The notes: generated by a model from the letters alone, not told the origin. Shown: positions 8,590 through 16,810, numbered from the stretch's first letter. The stretch: DNA of 64,000 nt from Maricaulaceae bacterium EIL42A08 (GCA_024178355.1 JAMZNZ010000001.1:124001-188000), one strand, 5' to 3'. Translations and numbers: made by a program.

Positions 8590-9740
8590 ATGATCTCGAG
8601 GATCGCGATTTCAGGATACCGCTCGCTACGCGATGTCGTTATTCCGCTCAGTGATCTGACCATCATCACCGGTGCCAACGGTACGGGCAAATCCAGCGCG
8701 TATCGCGCATTGCGGCTTTACGCGATGTTGCCGACGACCGCGTCATCGCCTCGATTGCCGCCGAAGGTGGCTTCACGAACCTGCTTTGGGCGGGTCCACA
8801 AACGATTTCGAAATCCATGCGGTCAGGCGACGTCCCGGTCGAGCCGGTTGTCCGCAAGTCACCGGTCGCCCTGAAGCTGGGGATTGAGGAAGAAGACTTT
8901 TCCTATGTCATTGACCTCGGCATGCCGCCGCCAGACGGCAATTCCCTCTTCAACACCGATCCAGTCATTAAGCGCGAGCTGATGTGGGAGGGACCCAAGC
9001 CCACGCCGACCAAAATCATCGCAGACCGCCGGGGTCCGTCAGTCGTCGTTCGGCAGAACGACAGCACGACCCAGTTTGCGACAGACCTTGCAGGTTATGA
9101 CTCCATGATCCGCGCGGTGACTGGTCCCCAAGCGCCCTGGGCGGTTGAGGCTCTGCGCCGACGCCTGGGACAGTGGCGCTTCTACGATCAAATCCGCTCT
9201 GACATTCATGCCCCTTCCCGGCTGCCGCAGGTCGGGACCCGGACACTCGCACTCTCGCCAGACGGAGACGACCTCGCAGCTGCGATACAGACGATCTACG
9301 AGATCGGTGACCGCATCGCACTGGACCGCGCGATCGAGAACGCCTTTCCCGGTGCAAAGTTGAATGTTGTTGCAATCGGAGAGCATTTTCAGATCACGAT
9401 GCAACAACCAGGCATGTTGCGCCCCCTCAAAGCCAACGAGCTCTCCGACGGAACGCTACGGTTTATCCTGCTCGCGGCCGCATTGCTAAGTCCACGACCC
9501 GCGCCATTGCTTGTCCTGAACGAGCCGGAATCTAGCCTCCACCGTGCTGTGATCCCGGCGCTGGCCAATCTGATCCATGAAGCATCTCGCGACATGCAGG
9601 TCGTCGTTGTGTCCCACGACCGTTCCCTGATCACAGCGCTACGGGGCTTCGGCGGGGAGCTGGTTGAGCTCTACAAAGACACTGGCGAGACCTTCGCGGA
9701 AGGCTATGAGGATCTGCGCTGGGCCTGGCCCAAGCGCTAA
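8590..9740 (+). pseudogene. AAA family ATPase (COG4637-like), split by a single-base frameshift
   Basis: The N-terminal part (8590 to about 8719) reads MISRIAISGYRSLRDVVIPL with a Walker A GANGTGKS. The frame then shifts; the remainder (about 8720-9740) continues RDVADDRVIASIAAEGGFTN and ends with the ABC-type signature LSDGTLR, Walker B LLVLNEPESSLHR and H-loop VVVVSHDRS. Restoring one T in the TTT run at 8717-8719 joins both parts as ...ALRLLRDVADD..., giving one continuous ~383-residue ATPase. All motifs of an SMC/RecF-like head domain are intact apart from this lesion. It may be a recent pseudogene, a homopolymer contingency site or a sequencing error. The gene stands alone, with no partner nuclease, and converges with msrA. 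Its function is not known. Confidence 0.85.
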
Positions 9741-10384
9741 CCCCCCAACGCCTCGCTGCCCCAAATCTCGCGCAGGCGCTGGTCGCGGCGGCAGCCAAAG
9801 CGGTAGCGCTGATAGCGGATGGGGCTGGTTTCAGCGAAATTCTGGTGGTTGGCCTCAGCTGGCCAGAAGGTGGTGAGCAGTTCGATATCCACCACCACAT
9901 TACGCTCAAAGCGCACCTCAACGGCTTCAGCAGACGCAGCGGCCAGGGCGCGCTGCTCTTCGTTGGTCGGGAATATGTGCGGCGCGTAGGCTCCACCGCG
10001 ATCACAGAACTGACCTTCGCGATCAAACGGGTCCACATTGACCCAGTAGTGATCGAGCAGGTCCTGATAGCTCACCACCTCCGGGTCATAGATTACGCGG
10101 GCGGACTCAGAATGGCTGGTGCGCCCATACACCACGTCATAATAGCCCGGGTTTTCTTCCGTGCCGCCAGCAAACCCGGACACGACCTCAACCACACCGT
10201 CCAGCTTTTCAAAGTCGGCCTCGGTGCACCAGAAGCAGCCTGAGGCAAAGACCGCATGGGCGAGGCCGTCCGGCAGATCCGCGCCTTCGGCGGTCGCAGA
10301 ATTCACGTAGTCCCCCGGATCCTGGGCGCAGGCCGCAGCGGGAAGCATAAACAGGGCAGCAGCAAGAAGGATGGAATGGTGCAT
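9737..10384 (-). CDS. msrA: Exported peptide-methionine (S)-S-oxide reductase
   Basis: A 215-residue enzyme that reduces the S-epimer of methionine sulfoxide in proteins. The motif GCFWC (Cys50, Cys53) contains the catalytic cysteine; the family core GTEENPGYYDVVYGRTSHSE and the YWVNVDPFDREGQFCDRGG block follow. Another Cys near the C-terminus (RFGC) is a likely resolving residue. Residues 1-20 form a cleavable signal peptide (LLAAALFMLPAAACA), so this copy should act in the periplasm. Its reductant there is not visible in the window; no msrB or thioredoxin-like gene is adjacent. The ATG at 10384 has AGAGAG upstream and yields the signal peptide. It overlaps the AAA ATPase gene tail to tail. 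Confidence 0.95.
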   Translation of the reverse strand: MHHSILLAAALFMLPAAACAQDPGDYVNSATAEGADLPDGLAHAVFASGCFWCTEADFEKLDGVVEVVSGFAGGTEENPGYYDVVYGRTSHSESARVIYDPEVVSYQDLLDHYWVNVDPFDREGQFCDRGGAYAPHIFPTNEEQRALAAASAEAVEVRFERNVVVDIELLTTFWPAEANHQNFAETSPIRYQRYRFGCRRDQRLREIWGSEALGG

Positions 10385-10478
10385 GGCTCTCTCTGGGTTG
10401 GGCGTATGACCACATATGTGGCGCAGACAGCCCGAGAGCCAAGTCACAGCTGATCACGGTGGCGTTAGAAAGGTCGTG

Positions 10479-10588
10479 CGTCCTTCGAGACACTCGCCAA
10501 AGGCTCGCTCCTCAGGAAGAGGCAAATAGGAGCTTTATGAAAACCTCATCCTGAGGAGCGCGAAGCGCGTCTCGAGGAATCCTCAGGG
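10479..10588. repeat. Dispersed palindromic repeat, family C copy 1
   Basis: GTCCTTCGAG...CTCGCC, then CTCCTCAGGA, then CCTCATCCTGAGGAG and GTCTCGAGGA form a nested imperfect palindrome. The same layout occurs at 13959-14063 with better-preserved arms. This copy ends exactly at the argC stop codon and separates argC from msrA. Confidence 0.8.
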
Positions 10589-11530
10589 TCAAGCAATCCC
10601 CTTCAACTCCTCAAGCCCCAGCGCCAGCGCCAGGTTCTGGACGGCCTGAACCGCCGCTCCTTTGAGCAGATTATCGAGCGCAGCGACCACAACGGCACGG
10701 CGGCCATCGTCTGCGAGCATGAAGCCCCCCACGACCGCGCCGGGCTTGAAGGCCCCGTCGGCAATCTCCGGAATGGCGTCAGTCACTGTGATCAAAGGCT
10801 CATCGGCATAGGCCGTGTCATACGCGGCGCGCAGCTGATCAGCCGATACGGTACCGGTAAACTCCAGCTGCGCCGTCAGCGTGATGCCACGGAAGAAGGC
10901 CGCCACATGGGGGCTGAAGCGCACGTCTGTGCCGAGCTGGCGCGTCATTTCACGCTCATGCATGTGCCCCAGAAGGCCATACGGCATGAGATTGTCTTTC
11001 AGCGCCTCAGTATCGTTTTTTCGGCTCGGCGTCGTGCCGGCACCGGAATAGCCCGACACGCCAAACAGATGGGCCGGACCAGAGAGCCATGGACGCAACG
11101 GCGCGACGCACAGCTGGCCGGCTGTGGCGTAGCAGCCGGGATTGGCGATGCGCGTGGCACCCCGGATCGGGCCGCGGCCATAAATCTCCGGCAGACCATA
11201 GACCCAAGCATCGTCAAACCGATAATCCGCTGACAGGTCGACAATGACGGTCTCCGGCGCGTGGGCTTCAATGGCGGCGACATACTCCGCCGCCGCGCCA
11301 TTGGGCATCGCGAGGATGACCGCATCGGCACCGCGCGCCGCGATATCGTCGGCGCTCAAAGCCTCAAACACCAGCGACGGATCGGCCTCTTCTGCCATGT
11401 CCGTCACGGGCCGCCCCGCCGAGCTCCGCGAGACGGCAAACGCCAGCGCCAGGTCATCGCGCGCGCTCAGGATCCGGATCAGTTCGCGTCCGGTATGGCC
11501 CCTTGCCCCGACCAGCCCGATGCGTTTCAT
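10589..11530 (-). CDS. argC: N-acetyl-gamma-glutamyl-phosphate reductase
   Basis: A 313-residue NADPH-dependent enzyme that reduces N-acetylglutamyl-phosphate to N-acetylglutamate semialdehyde, step three of arginine synthesis. The Rossmann start RIGLVGARGHTGRELIRIL, the catalytic Cys in IANPGCYATA, and the conserved GVSGYSGAGTTPSRK and FSPHVAAFFRGI segments are visible. Length fits the shorter ArgC type. It is the last gene of the leftward argF'-NAGS/K-argC operon; its ATG overlaps the upstream stop by one base (TGATG), which indicates translational coupling. A GTG three bases earlier is a less likely start. Confidence 0.96.
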   Translation of the reverse strand: MKRIGLVGARGHTGRELIRILSARDDLALAFAVSRSSAGRPVTDMAEEADPSLVFEALSADDIAARGADAVILAMPNGAAAEYVAAIEAHAPETVIVDLSADYRFDDAWVYGLPEIYGRGPIRGATRIANPGCYATAGQLCVAPLRPWLSGPAHLFGVSGYSGAGTTPSRKNDTEALKDNLMPYGLLGHMHEREMTRQLGTDVRFSPHVAAFFRGITLTAQLEFTGTVSADQLRAAYDTAYADEPLITVTDAIPEIADGAFKPGAVVGGFMLADDGRRAVVVAALDNLLKGAAVQAVQNLALALGLEELKGIA

Positions 11531-12864
11531 CACGCATCCTCCAGGCTGGCGGGCAGCGCGGCGATCTGTTCGGCCAGCTGTGGCAGGCGGGACAGATCGG
11601 TTTCACCGCGCTGAAACACCGTCCACTCCCCGCGCTTGATGGCGCTGTCGCACGCGGCAAAGTAAAACTCGTTGATCGGGTTGTCCCGGCGTGAGCGCCA
11701 GTAGAGCTTCGGTGCGTAGGCCACGAGCCGCTTCCAGACCGCACCGCCCAGCCCCTCTCCGCGCGCCGCATCCATTACCGCGAATTTATCGAGATAGACC
11801 GTATCGTCCAGACGCGCGGTAATCGCGGCGGCGCGGTAATTCTCCGTCACGAAGGCCCGGTCGAAATCTAGCGTGTCGAAATAGCCGGTTTTCAGGGAGC
11901 GTCCAAAGCTTTCGGCCACTAAAGCCGCCGTCCGGTCAAGGTCGAGAGCAGCAAGCGTTGTCACCTCTTCAATCCGCTCACCGCGACGCACCAGTGTGCC
12001 GGCCCCGGCATGGGTGAACAGCTCTTTGGCGAGGTGATCGGGGCGGGTGATCGACACCGAGCTTGACAAGGGCAGGTTATCGAGCAGGCGCTTGATCTCC
12101 TGCAGCTTCAATCGCATGCCGCCATCGACCCAGTCCTTGCCCATCAACTCATCAAAGTCGGTCGCCAGGTTCACGGTGGAGATCGGCGCGCCAGCCTCAT
12201 CGAGCAGCGCACCGGTACCGGTGAGAAACACGATCTTGTAGGGCTGCAGCCGGCCCACCAGGGCGCGCACGGCGCTATCGGCATTGATATTGACCAGCCG
12301 CCCGTCCGACGTATCGCCAAGGCAGGTCAGGATCGGGGCCTGACCGGCCTGGGCCGCGGCGGCCACCAGATCGAGGCGCACGCCGGTCGGCTCCCCGACC
12401 CGGCCAAGCCCGGCCTCATCAACAAGCTCGGCCTCAAATACGCCGGAAGGAATGGACGCGGCGCGGCCGCCGCAATCGCGCACCGCCTGGACCAGCTTCA
12501 CATTGACCGCGGTGAGGGTATCGCGAACCGTACCCATCGCTTCAGACGGGGTGATACGCAGACCATCCTTGCGCTGTTCGGGAAAACCGGCGTCTTCCAG
12601 CGCGGTATTGAGCTGCGGTCCGCCGCCGTGGACCACGATGGGGGCCAGGCCCACCGACTGCAGGAAGGCGAGCGCCCGTGCGAGGTCATCCAGCTGCTCC
12701 TCGATGATCGCCCCGCCCACCTTGATGACGGCAAAACGCTCCTGATCAAGCTCGGAAAAACGATTGAGATACTCGCGGATCTCCTTGCCATCTCGCATAT
12801 GCGACAGGAGTTCCACAATCGCGGCCCGGACCGGTGGCCGGGCGAGCCTGGTCTCTTCACTCAT
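11530..12864 (-). CDS. argB: Bifunctional N-acetylglutamate kinase/N-acetylglutamate synthase (NAGS/K)
   Basis: A 444-residue fusion that makes N-acetylglutamate from glutamate and acetyl-CoA and then phosphorylates it, joining the first two steps of arginine synthesis. Residues ~40-290 are an amino-acid kinase domain (FAVIKVGGAIIEEQ, PIVVHGGGPQLN, LGDTSDGRLVNINAD, VFLTGTGALLDE). Residues ~300-444 are a GNAT-type domain with the acetyl-CoA loop ARGEGLGGAVW. This architecture is known from Maricaulis and Xanthomonas, where the protein is feedback-inhibited by arginine. A 4-base ATGA overlap with the upstream argF' and one base with downstream argC show a tight operon. A separate argA or argJ would not be needed. 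Confidence 0.93.
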   Translation of the reverse strand: MSEETRLARPPVRAAIVELLSHMRDGKEIREYLNRFSELDQERFAVIKVGGAIIEEQLDDLARALAFLQSVGLAPIVVHGGGPQLNTALEDAGFPEQRKDGLRITPSEAMGTVRDTLTAVNVKLVQAVRDCGGRAASIPSGVFEAELVDEAGLGRVGEPTGVRLDLVAAAAQAGQAPILTCLGDTSDGRLVNINADSAVRALVGRLQPYKIVFLTGTGALLDEAGAPISTVNLATDFDELMGKDWVDGGMRLKLQEIKRLLDNLPLSSSVSITRPDHLAKELFTHAGAGTLVRRGERIEEVTTLAALDLDRTAALVAESFGRSLKTGYFDTLDFDRAFVTENYRAAAITARLDDTVYLDKFAVMDAARGEGLGGAVWKRLVAYAPKLYWRSRRDNPINEFYFAACDSAIKRGEWTVFQRGETDLSRLPQLAEQIAALPASLEDA

Positions 12865-13868
12865 CCGTCTGCCTCTTTGATGAGCCGCTCCATCATCGCC
12901 TTCTGGACGTGGAGGCGGTTCTCAGCCTCTTCAATGCCGAGAAAATCAGGGCCATCCACCACCGCGTCGGCAATCTTCACATTGCGCCGCATGGGCAGGC
13001 AGTGGCTGACCACGCCGCCATCGGTCAGCGCCATTTTTGCTTCATCAATCATGAAGCCTGCGCCCTTGGCCCGGTAAGGCGCTTCTGCGTCCCAGTTGCC
13101 ATAGAAGGGCAGCGCACCCCAGCTTTTGCCATAGACCGCGTGGGCCCCGGCATAGGCTTCGGTGGGGTCGGTCGTCACGGTCAGCGAGGTGCCCGCGTCA
13201 GCACAGAAGCGCTCGGCCGCGCCCATATAGCGCTCATCAAGGCGGTAGACCTCATCGGGCACCAGAAGGCGCACATTCATGCCCATCTTTGACGCCATCA
13301 GCACAGCAGAATTGGCCACGGCGGTATTGAGCGGTTTGGGATGGGGCACCCAGGTCAAAAGGAAGTCCTTGCCACGGACATCGCCGATCCGGTCCTGCAG
13401 TGCCATCATGATCGCCAGCTCCTGACAGGGGTGGACGATCGTCTCCATATTGATGACCGGCACGGTCGCGTGTCTGGCATAGGCCGTGATCAGCGGGTCT
13501 TTGCGCTCTGCGCTCCAGTCCTGGAATTTCGGGAAGCAGCGGATCGCGATCAGATCGACATAGCGCGACAGGACGCGCGCAGCCTCCTTCACATGCTCCT
13601 CCGGACCACCATCCATGACAGCGCCCTCTTCAAACTCCACAGGCCAGGTCTGCCCCTGGGCGTCAAGCACAATGGCGTGGCCGCCCAGCTGATGCACCCC
13701 GATGTCAAAGCTGGAGCGAGTCCGCAGAGACGGGTTGAAGAACATGAGCGCGACCGACTTGCCCCTCAGGGCGTCGCCCTCAGGGCTCTCCCGAAAGGCG
13801 CGCGCGCGGTCGATCATCGCTTGCAGATCCTCGCGGGACCAGTCTTCGGTCGTCAGGAAATGTCGCAT
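12861..13868 (-). CDS. argF': N-acetylornithine carbamoyltransferase (AOTCase)
   Basis: A 335-residue transcarbamylase. The sequence is close to the Xanthomonas AOTCase type rather than classical ornithine transcarbamylase: FFNPSLRTRSSFDIGVHQLGG for carbamoyl-phosphate binding, EFEEGAVMDGGPEEHVKEAA, the HPCQE motif, YAKSW-like YGKSWGALPFYGNW, and HCLPMRRNVK. The Glu in GGPEEH aligns with the Glu (E92 in the Xanthomonas enzyme, from memory) that selects acetylornithine; succinylornithine enzymes have a different residue there. It should convert acetylornithine and carbamoyl phosphate to acetylcitrulline, in the cytosol. It is the first gene of the operon and has GAGG seven bases before its ATG. 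An acetylcitrulline deacetylase must be encoded elsewhere. Confidence 0.92.
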   Translation of the reverse strand: MRHFLTTEDWSREDLQAMIDRARAFRESPEGDALRGKSVALMFFNPSLRTRSSFDIGVHQLGGHAIVLDAQGQTWPVEFEEGAVMDGGPEEHVKEAARVLSRYVDLIAIRCFPKFQDWSAERKDPLITAYARHATVPVINMETIVHPCQELAIMMALQDRIGDVRGKDFLLTWVPHPKPLNTAVANSAVLMASKMGMNVRLLVPDEVYRLDERYMGAAERFCADAGTSLTVTTDPTEAYAGAHAVYGKSWGALPFYGNWDAEAPYRAKGAGFMIDEAKMALTDGGVVSHCLPMRRNVKIADAVVDGPDFLGIEEAENRLHVQKAMMERLIKEADG

Positions 13869-13958
13869 CGGTGCGCCTCACACATCTTGAAGCCCGCCGT
13901 TTTAGGCAAGTCACGCGATTTGGCAATTGGGACGCGGCGGTTGGCGCTTCTTTCTGAG

Positions 13959-14063
13959 GGTCCTTCGAGGCTCGCCAAGGGCTCGCACCTCAGGATGAGG
14001 GTAATGGAGGTCTCCGACTTCCCTCATCCTGAGGTGCTTTTCGCAAGAAAAGCCTCGAAGGAC
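13959..14063. repeat. Dispersed palindromic repeat, family C copy 2
   Basis: Outer arms of 13 bp (GTCCTTCGAGGCT at 13960-13972 and AGCCTCGAAGGAC at 14051-14063) are perfect, and inner arms of 16 bp (CACCTCAGGATGAGGG at 13986-14001, complement at 14021-14036) are also perfect. The whole element could fold as a cruciform. It is related to 10479-10588 and lies upstream of argF'. Confidence 0.9.
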
Positions 14064-14064
14064 G

Positions 14065-14236
14065 CACAAGCCCCTATCCGGCGTGGTTCTAACACCAGTG
14101 TGTCATGGCCCGATTTATTCGGGCCACCCATGCCGGTCGATTTGTGAAACGTGCCAGGCTCACAGCATGGGTCCCCCGGACAAGCCGGGGGATGACAGTT
14201 TTCATGGCAAGCGCCCACAAGCCCCTACTCGGCGTG
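14065..14236. repeat. Palindromic element enclosed by 21-base direct repeats
   Basis: Bases 14065-14085 and 14216-14236 match at 19 of 21 positions (CACAAGCCCCTAnnCGGCGTG). The second copy covers the 3' end of the ferritin-like gene. Between them are two hairpins: TGGCCCGA-ttta-TCGGGCCA at about 14105-14125 and CCCCCGG-acaag-CCGGGGG at about 14172-14191. It looks like a short repeat inserted with, or causing, a local duplication. Confidence 0.65.
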
Positions 14237-15343
14237 CCCAGCGCCCTCAGCGGCGACCGCGTGAATATAGTCGCGGCGTGCCTGGGCCGGGTCGACGCCT
14301 TCACGCGCAGCATCAATCTCGGCGGCGATGCGTTCGTCTTCATCCTGAAGCGCTTGCGGGTCGAGATCGGCATAATGCAGCACGCCCATATCTTCGTAGC
14401 ATTTCTGGATCTTGGGCCCCCACAGGCCGATATCTTTCACGATCGGCACAATGCGCTGGAACAGCATGGTCCGGTAAAGCTTCACGATTTCAGACTGCTC
14501 GGTGAAGTCCTCGCACTGCTTCACCGGCAGGCCGAGCTGGTCATAAACAACGCTGCCCTGGGTCATGCGATCACGCATCAGGTAGCAAGCCTCCACCAGG
14601 AACTCCTCACGCTCGTCGCGCTCTTTCTGGGTAAGTTCAGGATAGTAGTCGCGCAGCGACAAACGCCCGAAGGCCACGTGGCGTGCCTCATCTTCCATGA
14701 CATAGGCGTTGACCTGTTTGGCGAGCGGGTTCTGCGCCAGATCACGAATGGTTCCGAAGGCGGCGAGCGCGAGCCCTTCGATCACCACCTGCATTGCCAG
14801 GTAAGTCACGTCCCAGCGGCTGTCAGAGAGGGCATCATTGACCAGCTCCTGCAAAGGATCGGTCATGGGATAAGCCACGCCGAACTTGCCCAGAAGCTTC
14901 TTGTAGGCCTCCACATGGCGGGCTTCGTCCATCACCTGGGTCGCCGCGTAGAATTTCGCGTCGAGGTCGGGGACGGACTGGACGATCTTGGATGCCGCCA
15001 GAAGCGCCGCCTGCTCGCCTTGCAGGAATTGGGAGATATTCCAGGACTGGGAATGACGGCGAAGCTCCGCCTTTTCCTTATTGGTCATCCTGTCCCAGAC
15101 CGGCGAGCCGAAGATCGGGACCGCCTCGTCGGGCATCACCATCGGGTTCTCTGCATCCAGGTCAAGGTCCCAGTCGATGCGATTGAGCGCATCCCACTGC
15201 ATGTCCTTACCCTTTTGATACAGGTGCATCAGCGTGGTGCGGCCCTCGTCAAAGCGCCAGTCAAAGACCGCTTCAAATTCGTTGGGCACGTGCCAGTGCT
15301 TGTCGATGTCCGGCATAGGGTAAAGATCGCGCAGCGCCGTCAT
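14225..15343 (-). CDS. Ferritin-like diiron carboxylate protein of unknown substrate
   Basis: A 372-residue soluble protein with a complete pair of diiron half-sites: Glu110 (QFLQGEQAAL), DEARH at 139-143, Glu189 (VVIEGLALAAF) and EDEARH at 217-222. This is the E...ExxH...E...ExxH pattern of R2-like/ferritin-like oxidases and oxygenases. It is longer than ferritin and lacks the radical-enzyme context of NrdB (no nrdA nearby). An N-oxygenase, hydroxylase or desaturase-type role is possible. The ATG at 15343 has GGGAGG six to seven bases upstream, much better than any upstream start in the open frame. The neighbour on the same strand upstream is another iron-dependent hydroxylase family, but 540 bases away. 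Confidence 0.85.
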   Translation of the reverse strand: MTALRDLYPMPDIDKHWHVPNEFEAVFDWRFDEGRTTLMHLYQKGKDMQWDALNRIDWDLDLDAENPMVMPDEAVPIFGSPVWDRMTNKEKAELRRHSQSWNISQFLQGEQAALLAASKIVQSVPDLDAKFYAATQVMDEARHVEAYKKLLGKFGVAYPMTDPLQELVNDALSDSRWDVTYLAMQVVIEGLALAAFGTIRDLAQNPLAKQVNAYVMEDEARHVAFGRLSLRDYYPELTQKERDEREEFLVEACYLMRDRMTQGSVVYDQLGLPVKQCEDFTEQSEIVKLYRTMLFQRIVPIVKDIGLWGPKIQKCYEDMGVLHYADLDPQALQDEDERIAAEIDAAREGVDPAQARRDYIHAVAAEGAGHAE

Positions 15344-15886
15344 GGTGTCCTCCCGCTTCATCGCTGCCCACCTGTCTTCATCGCAGGGGTGAACAGCGTT
15401 CACTTTTTGCAGTGTGTGGGAGGAATGCCCCTTTGGCAAGGATGGATTTGGTCGCAGGGGCGTGTCTTTTGACACTCACGAAAAGACAGGGGTGCTGGCT
15501 CAGCATCAAGGTGTGAGGAAATCGGGTAGTTCAAAGCCAAGCGCGACGCGGACATCTTCTCTCCCCCCCTGGACAAGGGGGAGAGGATAAAGGTGAGGGG
15601 GCTGCGTTGAAGCTTGCTCAGGTCGTGCAGGTTGAGGCGCTGGAAAACCCCGCACCTATCCTCTCGCCTCGGGAAGGAGAAAGGGATGGTGTTGGCGCTC
15701 ACAAAAGCCCGTGCACTTGGACCTGCCCTCAAATCCACCTCGCGAACCTTCACGGGTCAGCTTTCACCTGTTTCCAGATCAGAAGCTGAAGATTCAGGTC
15801 GAAGCCGCTGTAAGCGCGTCGCAAATCGATCCATGCGTGCGGTGGCGGACAGGCTGCGCACTATCCCCGGAAGGCAAGCCAGCGCC
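15344..15886. other. Gene-free 543-base stretch
   Basis: Besides the promoter of the diiron protein it holds the family A repeat copy at 15555-15698. The remainder (15699-15886) shows no convincing reading frame; its open frames have no ribosome site and no recognisable protein features. Confidence 0.5.
15555..15698. repeat. Dispersed palindromic intergenic repeat, family A copy 2
   Basis: It starts with CTCTCCCC...GGGGGAGAG, continues with GGATAAAGGTGAGGGGG, TGCTCAGGT and GTGCAGG blocks and ends with CACCTATCCTCTC. All blocks occur in the same order at 2771-2910, with many substitutions between the two copies. Confidence 0.8.
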
Positions 15887-16810
15887 CTATTCCGCCGCAA
15901 CCTTGCCCGGATCGGCCTCAGCCTCCTGCTGGGCCTTCCAGCGCGCTTTGAGGATTTTGGAGCTGTCGCGAGTTCCATCCGGAGACCAGCCGGGCGGGCC
16001 GAGCCAATAGCCGAACGCCTCGCCCAGCGATTTGGACTGGCGCACGTCCTTGATGATGCCGACCCACTCATGAAGGCAAATCTTGATCGGATTATAGGTG
16101 CCCAGATTGCGCACGATGCCGTAGCGGCATGGCTCGCCATCGCGTTCAGGCTCGAACGTGCCGAACAGGCGATCCCAGATAATGAAGACGCCTGCGTAAT
16201 TGCGATCAAGATAGCGTGGATTGGTGGCGTGGTGGACGCGGTGGTGGCTCGGCGTATTCATGACCCACTCAACCGGGGCCCACATTTTCCCAATCGTCTC
16301 GGTATGAATCCAGAATTGGTAGATCAGGTTCAAAGCCGCAACGAAGGCAATCATCGCCGGCGGGAAGCCCAGAAGAACCAGCCATGAGCCAAAGAAAATG
16401 AACTTCAGCGTCAACGGACTCAGCCAGGGTTGGCGCAGCGCGGTGGACAGATTGTAGTGCTGGCTGGAGTGGTGAATGACATGATCAGCCCACCACCAGC
16501 GCACAGTGTGCGCAAAGCGGTGGCTCCAGTAGTAGACAAAATCGTCCAGCACGAAGGCGAGGACGAAGGCCCACCAGGCCCAGCCGATGTCAAATAGGCC
16601 ATAGGGCTCAATCAGGCTGAACCAAAAGACAAAAACCCCGCCTAGCACGACGCCCGAAACCGTATTGCCGAGACCCATGGCAAGACTTGCGGCCGTATCA
16701 TGCGGCTCATACTTCGCCCGGCCGGTCGCGCGGCCATAGACCATCTCGGCAATGATCAGGATCACAAAGGCAGGGATTGCCAGATAGATCGGGTCAGGCA
16801 GGTTCGGCAT
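15887..16810 (-). CDS. Sterol desaturase / fatty-acid hydroxylase family membrane enzyme
   Basis: A 307-residue membrane diiron enzyme. The histidine clusters of the family are complete: HRFAH (HX3H), HVIHHSSQHYN (HXXHH) and, after further membrane segments, HHRVHHATN. Hydrophobic segments lie near residues 7-23, 45-65, 72-90, 130-150 and 158-175. Members hydroxylate or desaturate sterols, carotenoids, fatty acids or alkylglycerols; the exact substrate cannot be read from the sequence. The start at 16810 overlaps the 3' end of the upstream small membrane-protein gene by 17 bases, suggesting coupled translation, although its own ribosome site is weak. Confidence 0.88.
   Translation of the reverse strand: MPNLPDPIYLAIPAFVILIIAEMVYGRATGRAKYEPHDTAASLAMGLGNTVSGVVLGGVFVFWFSLIEPYGLFDIGWAWWAFVLAFVLDDFVYYWSHRFAHTVRWWWADHVIHHSSQHYNLSTALRQPWLSPLTLKFIFFGSWLVLLGFPPAMIAFVAALNLIYQFWIHTETIGKMWAPVEWVMNTPSHHRVHHATNPRYLDRNYAGVFIIWDRLFGTFEPERDGEPCRYGIVRNLGTYNPIKICLHEWVGIIKDVRQSKSLGEAFGYWLGPPGWSPDGTRDSSKILKARWKAQQEAEADPGKVAAE

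Noticed and set aside
8590-9740. Anti-phage defence ATPase
   Set aside because: The ATPase resembles COG4637-type heads, but no nuclease, TOPRIM or other defence partner is nearby and the frame is broken; there is no support for a defence island.
14105-15472. 455-codon open frame on the plus strand
   Set aside because: Antisense shadow of the diiron protein gene, whose metal-binding motifs and ribosome site are clear.
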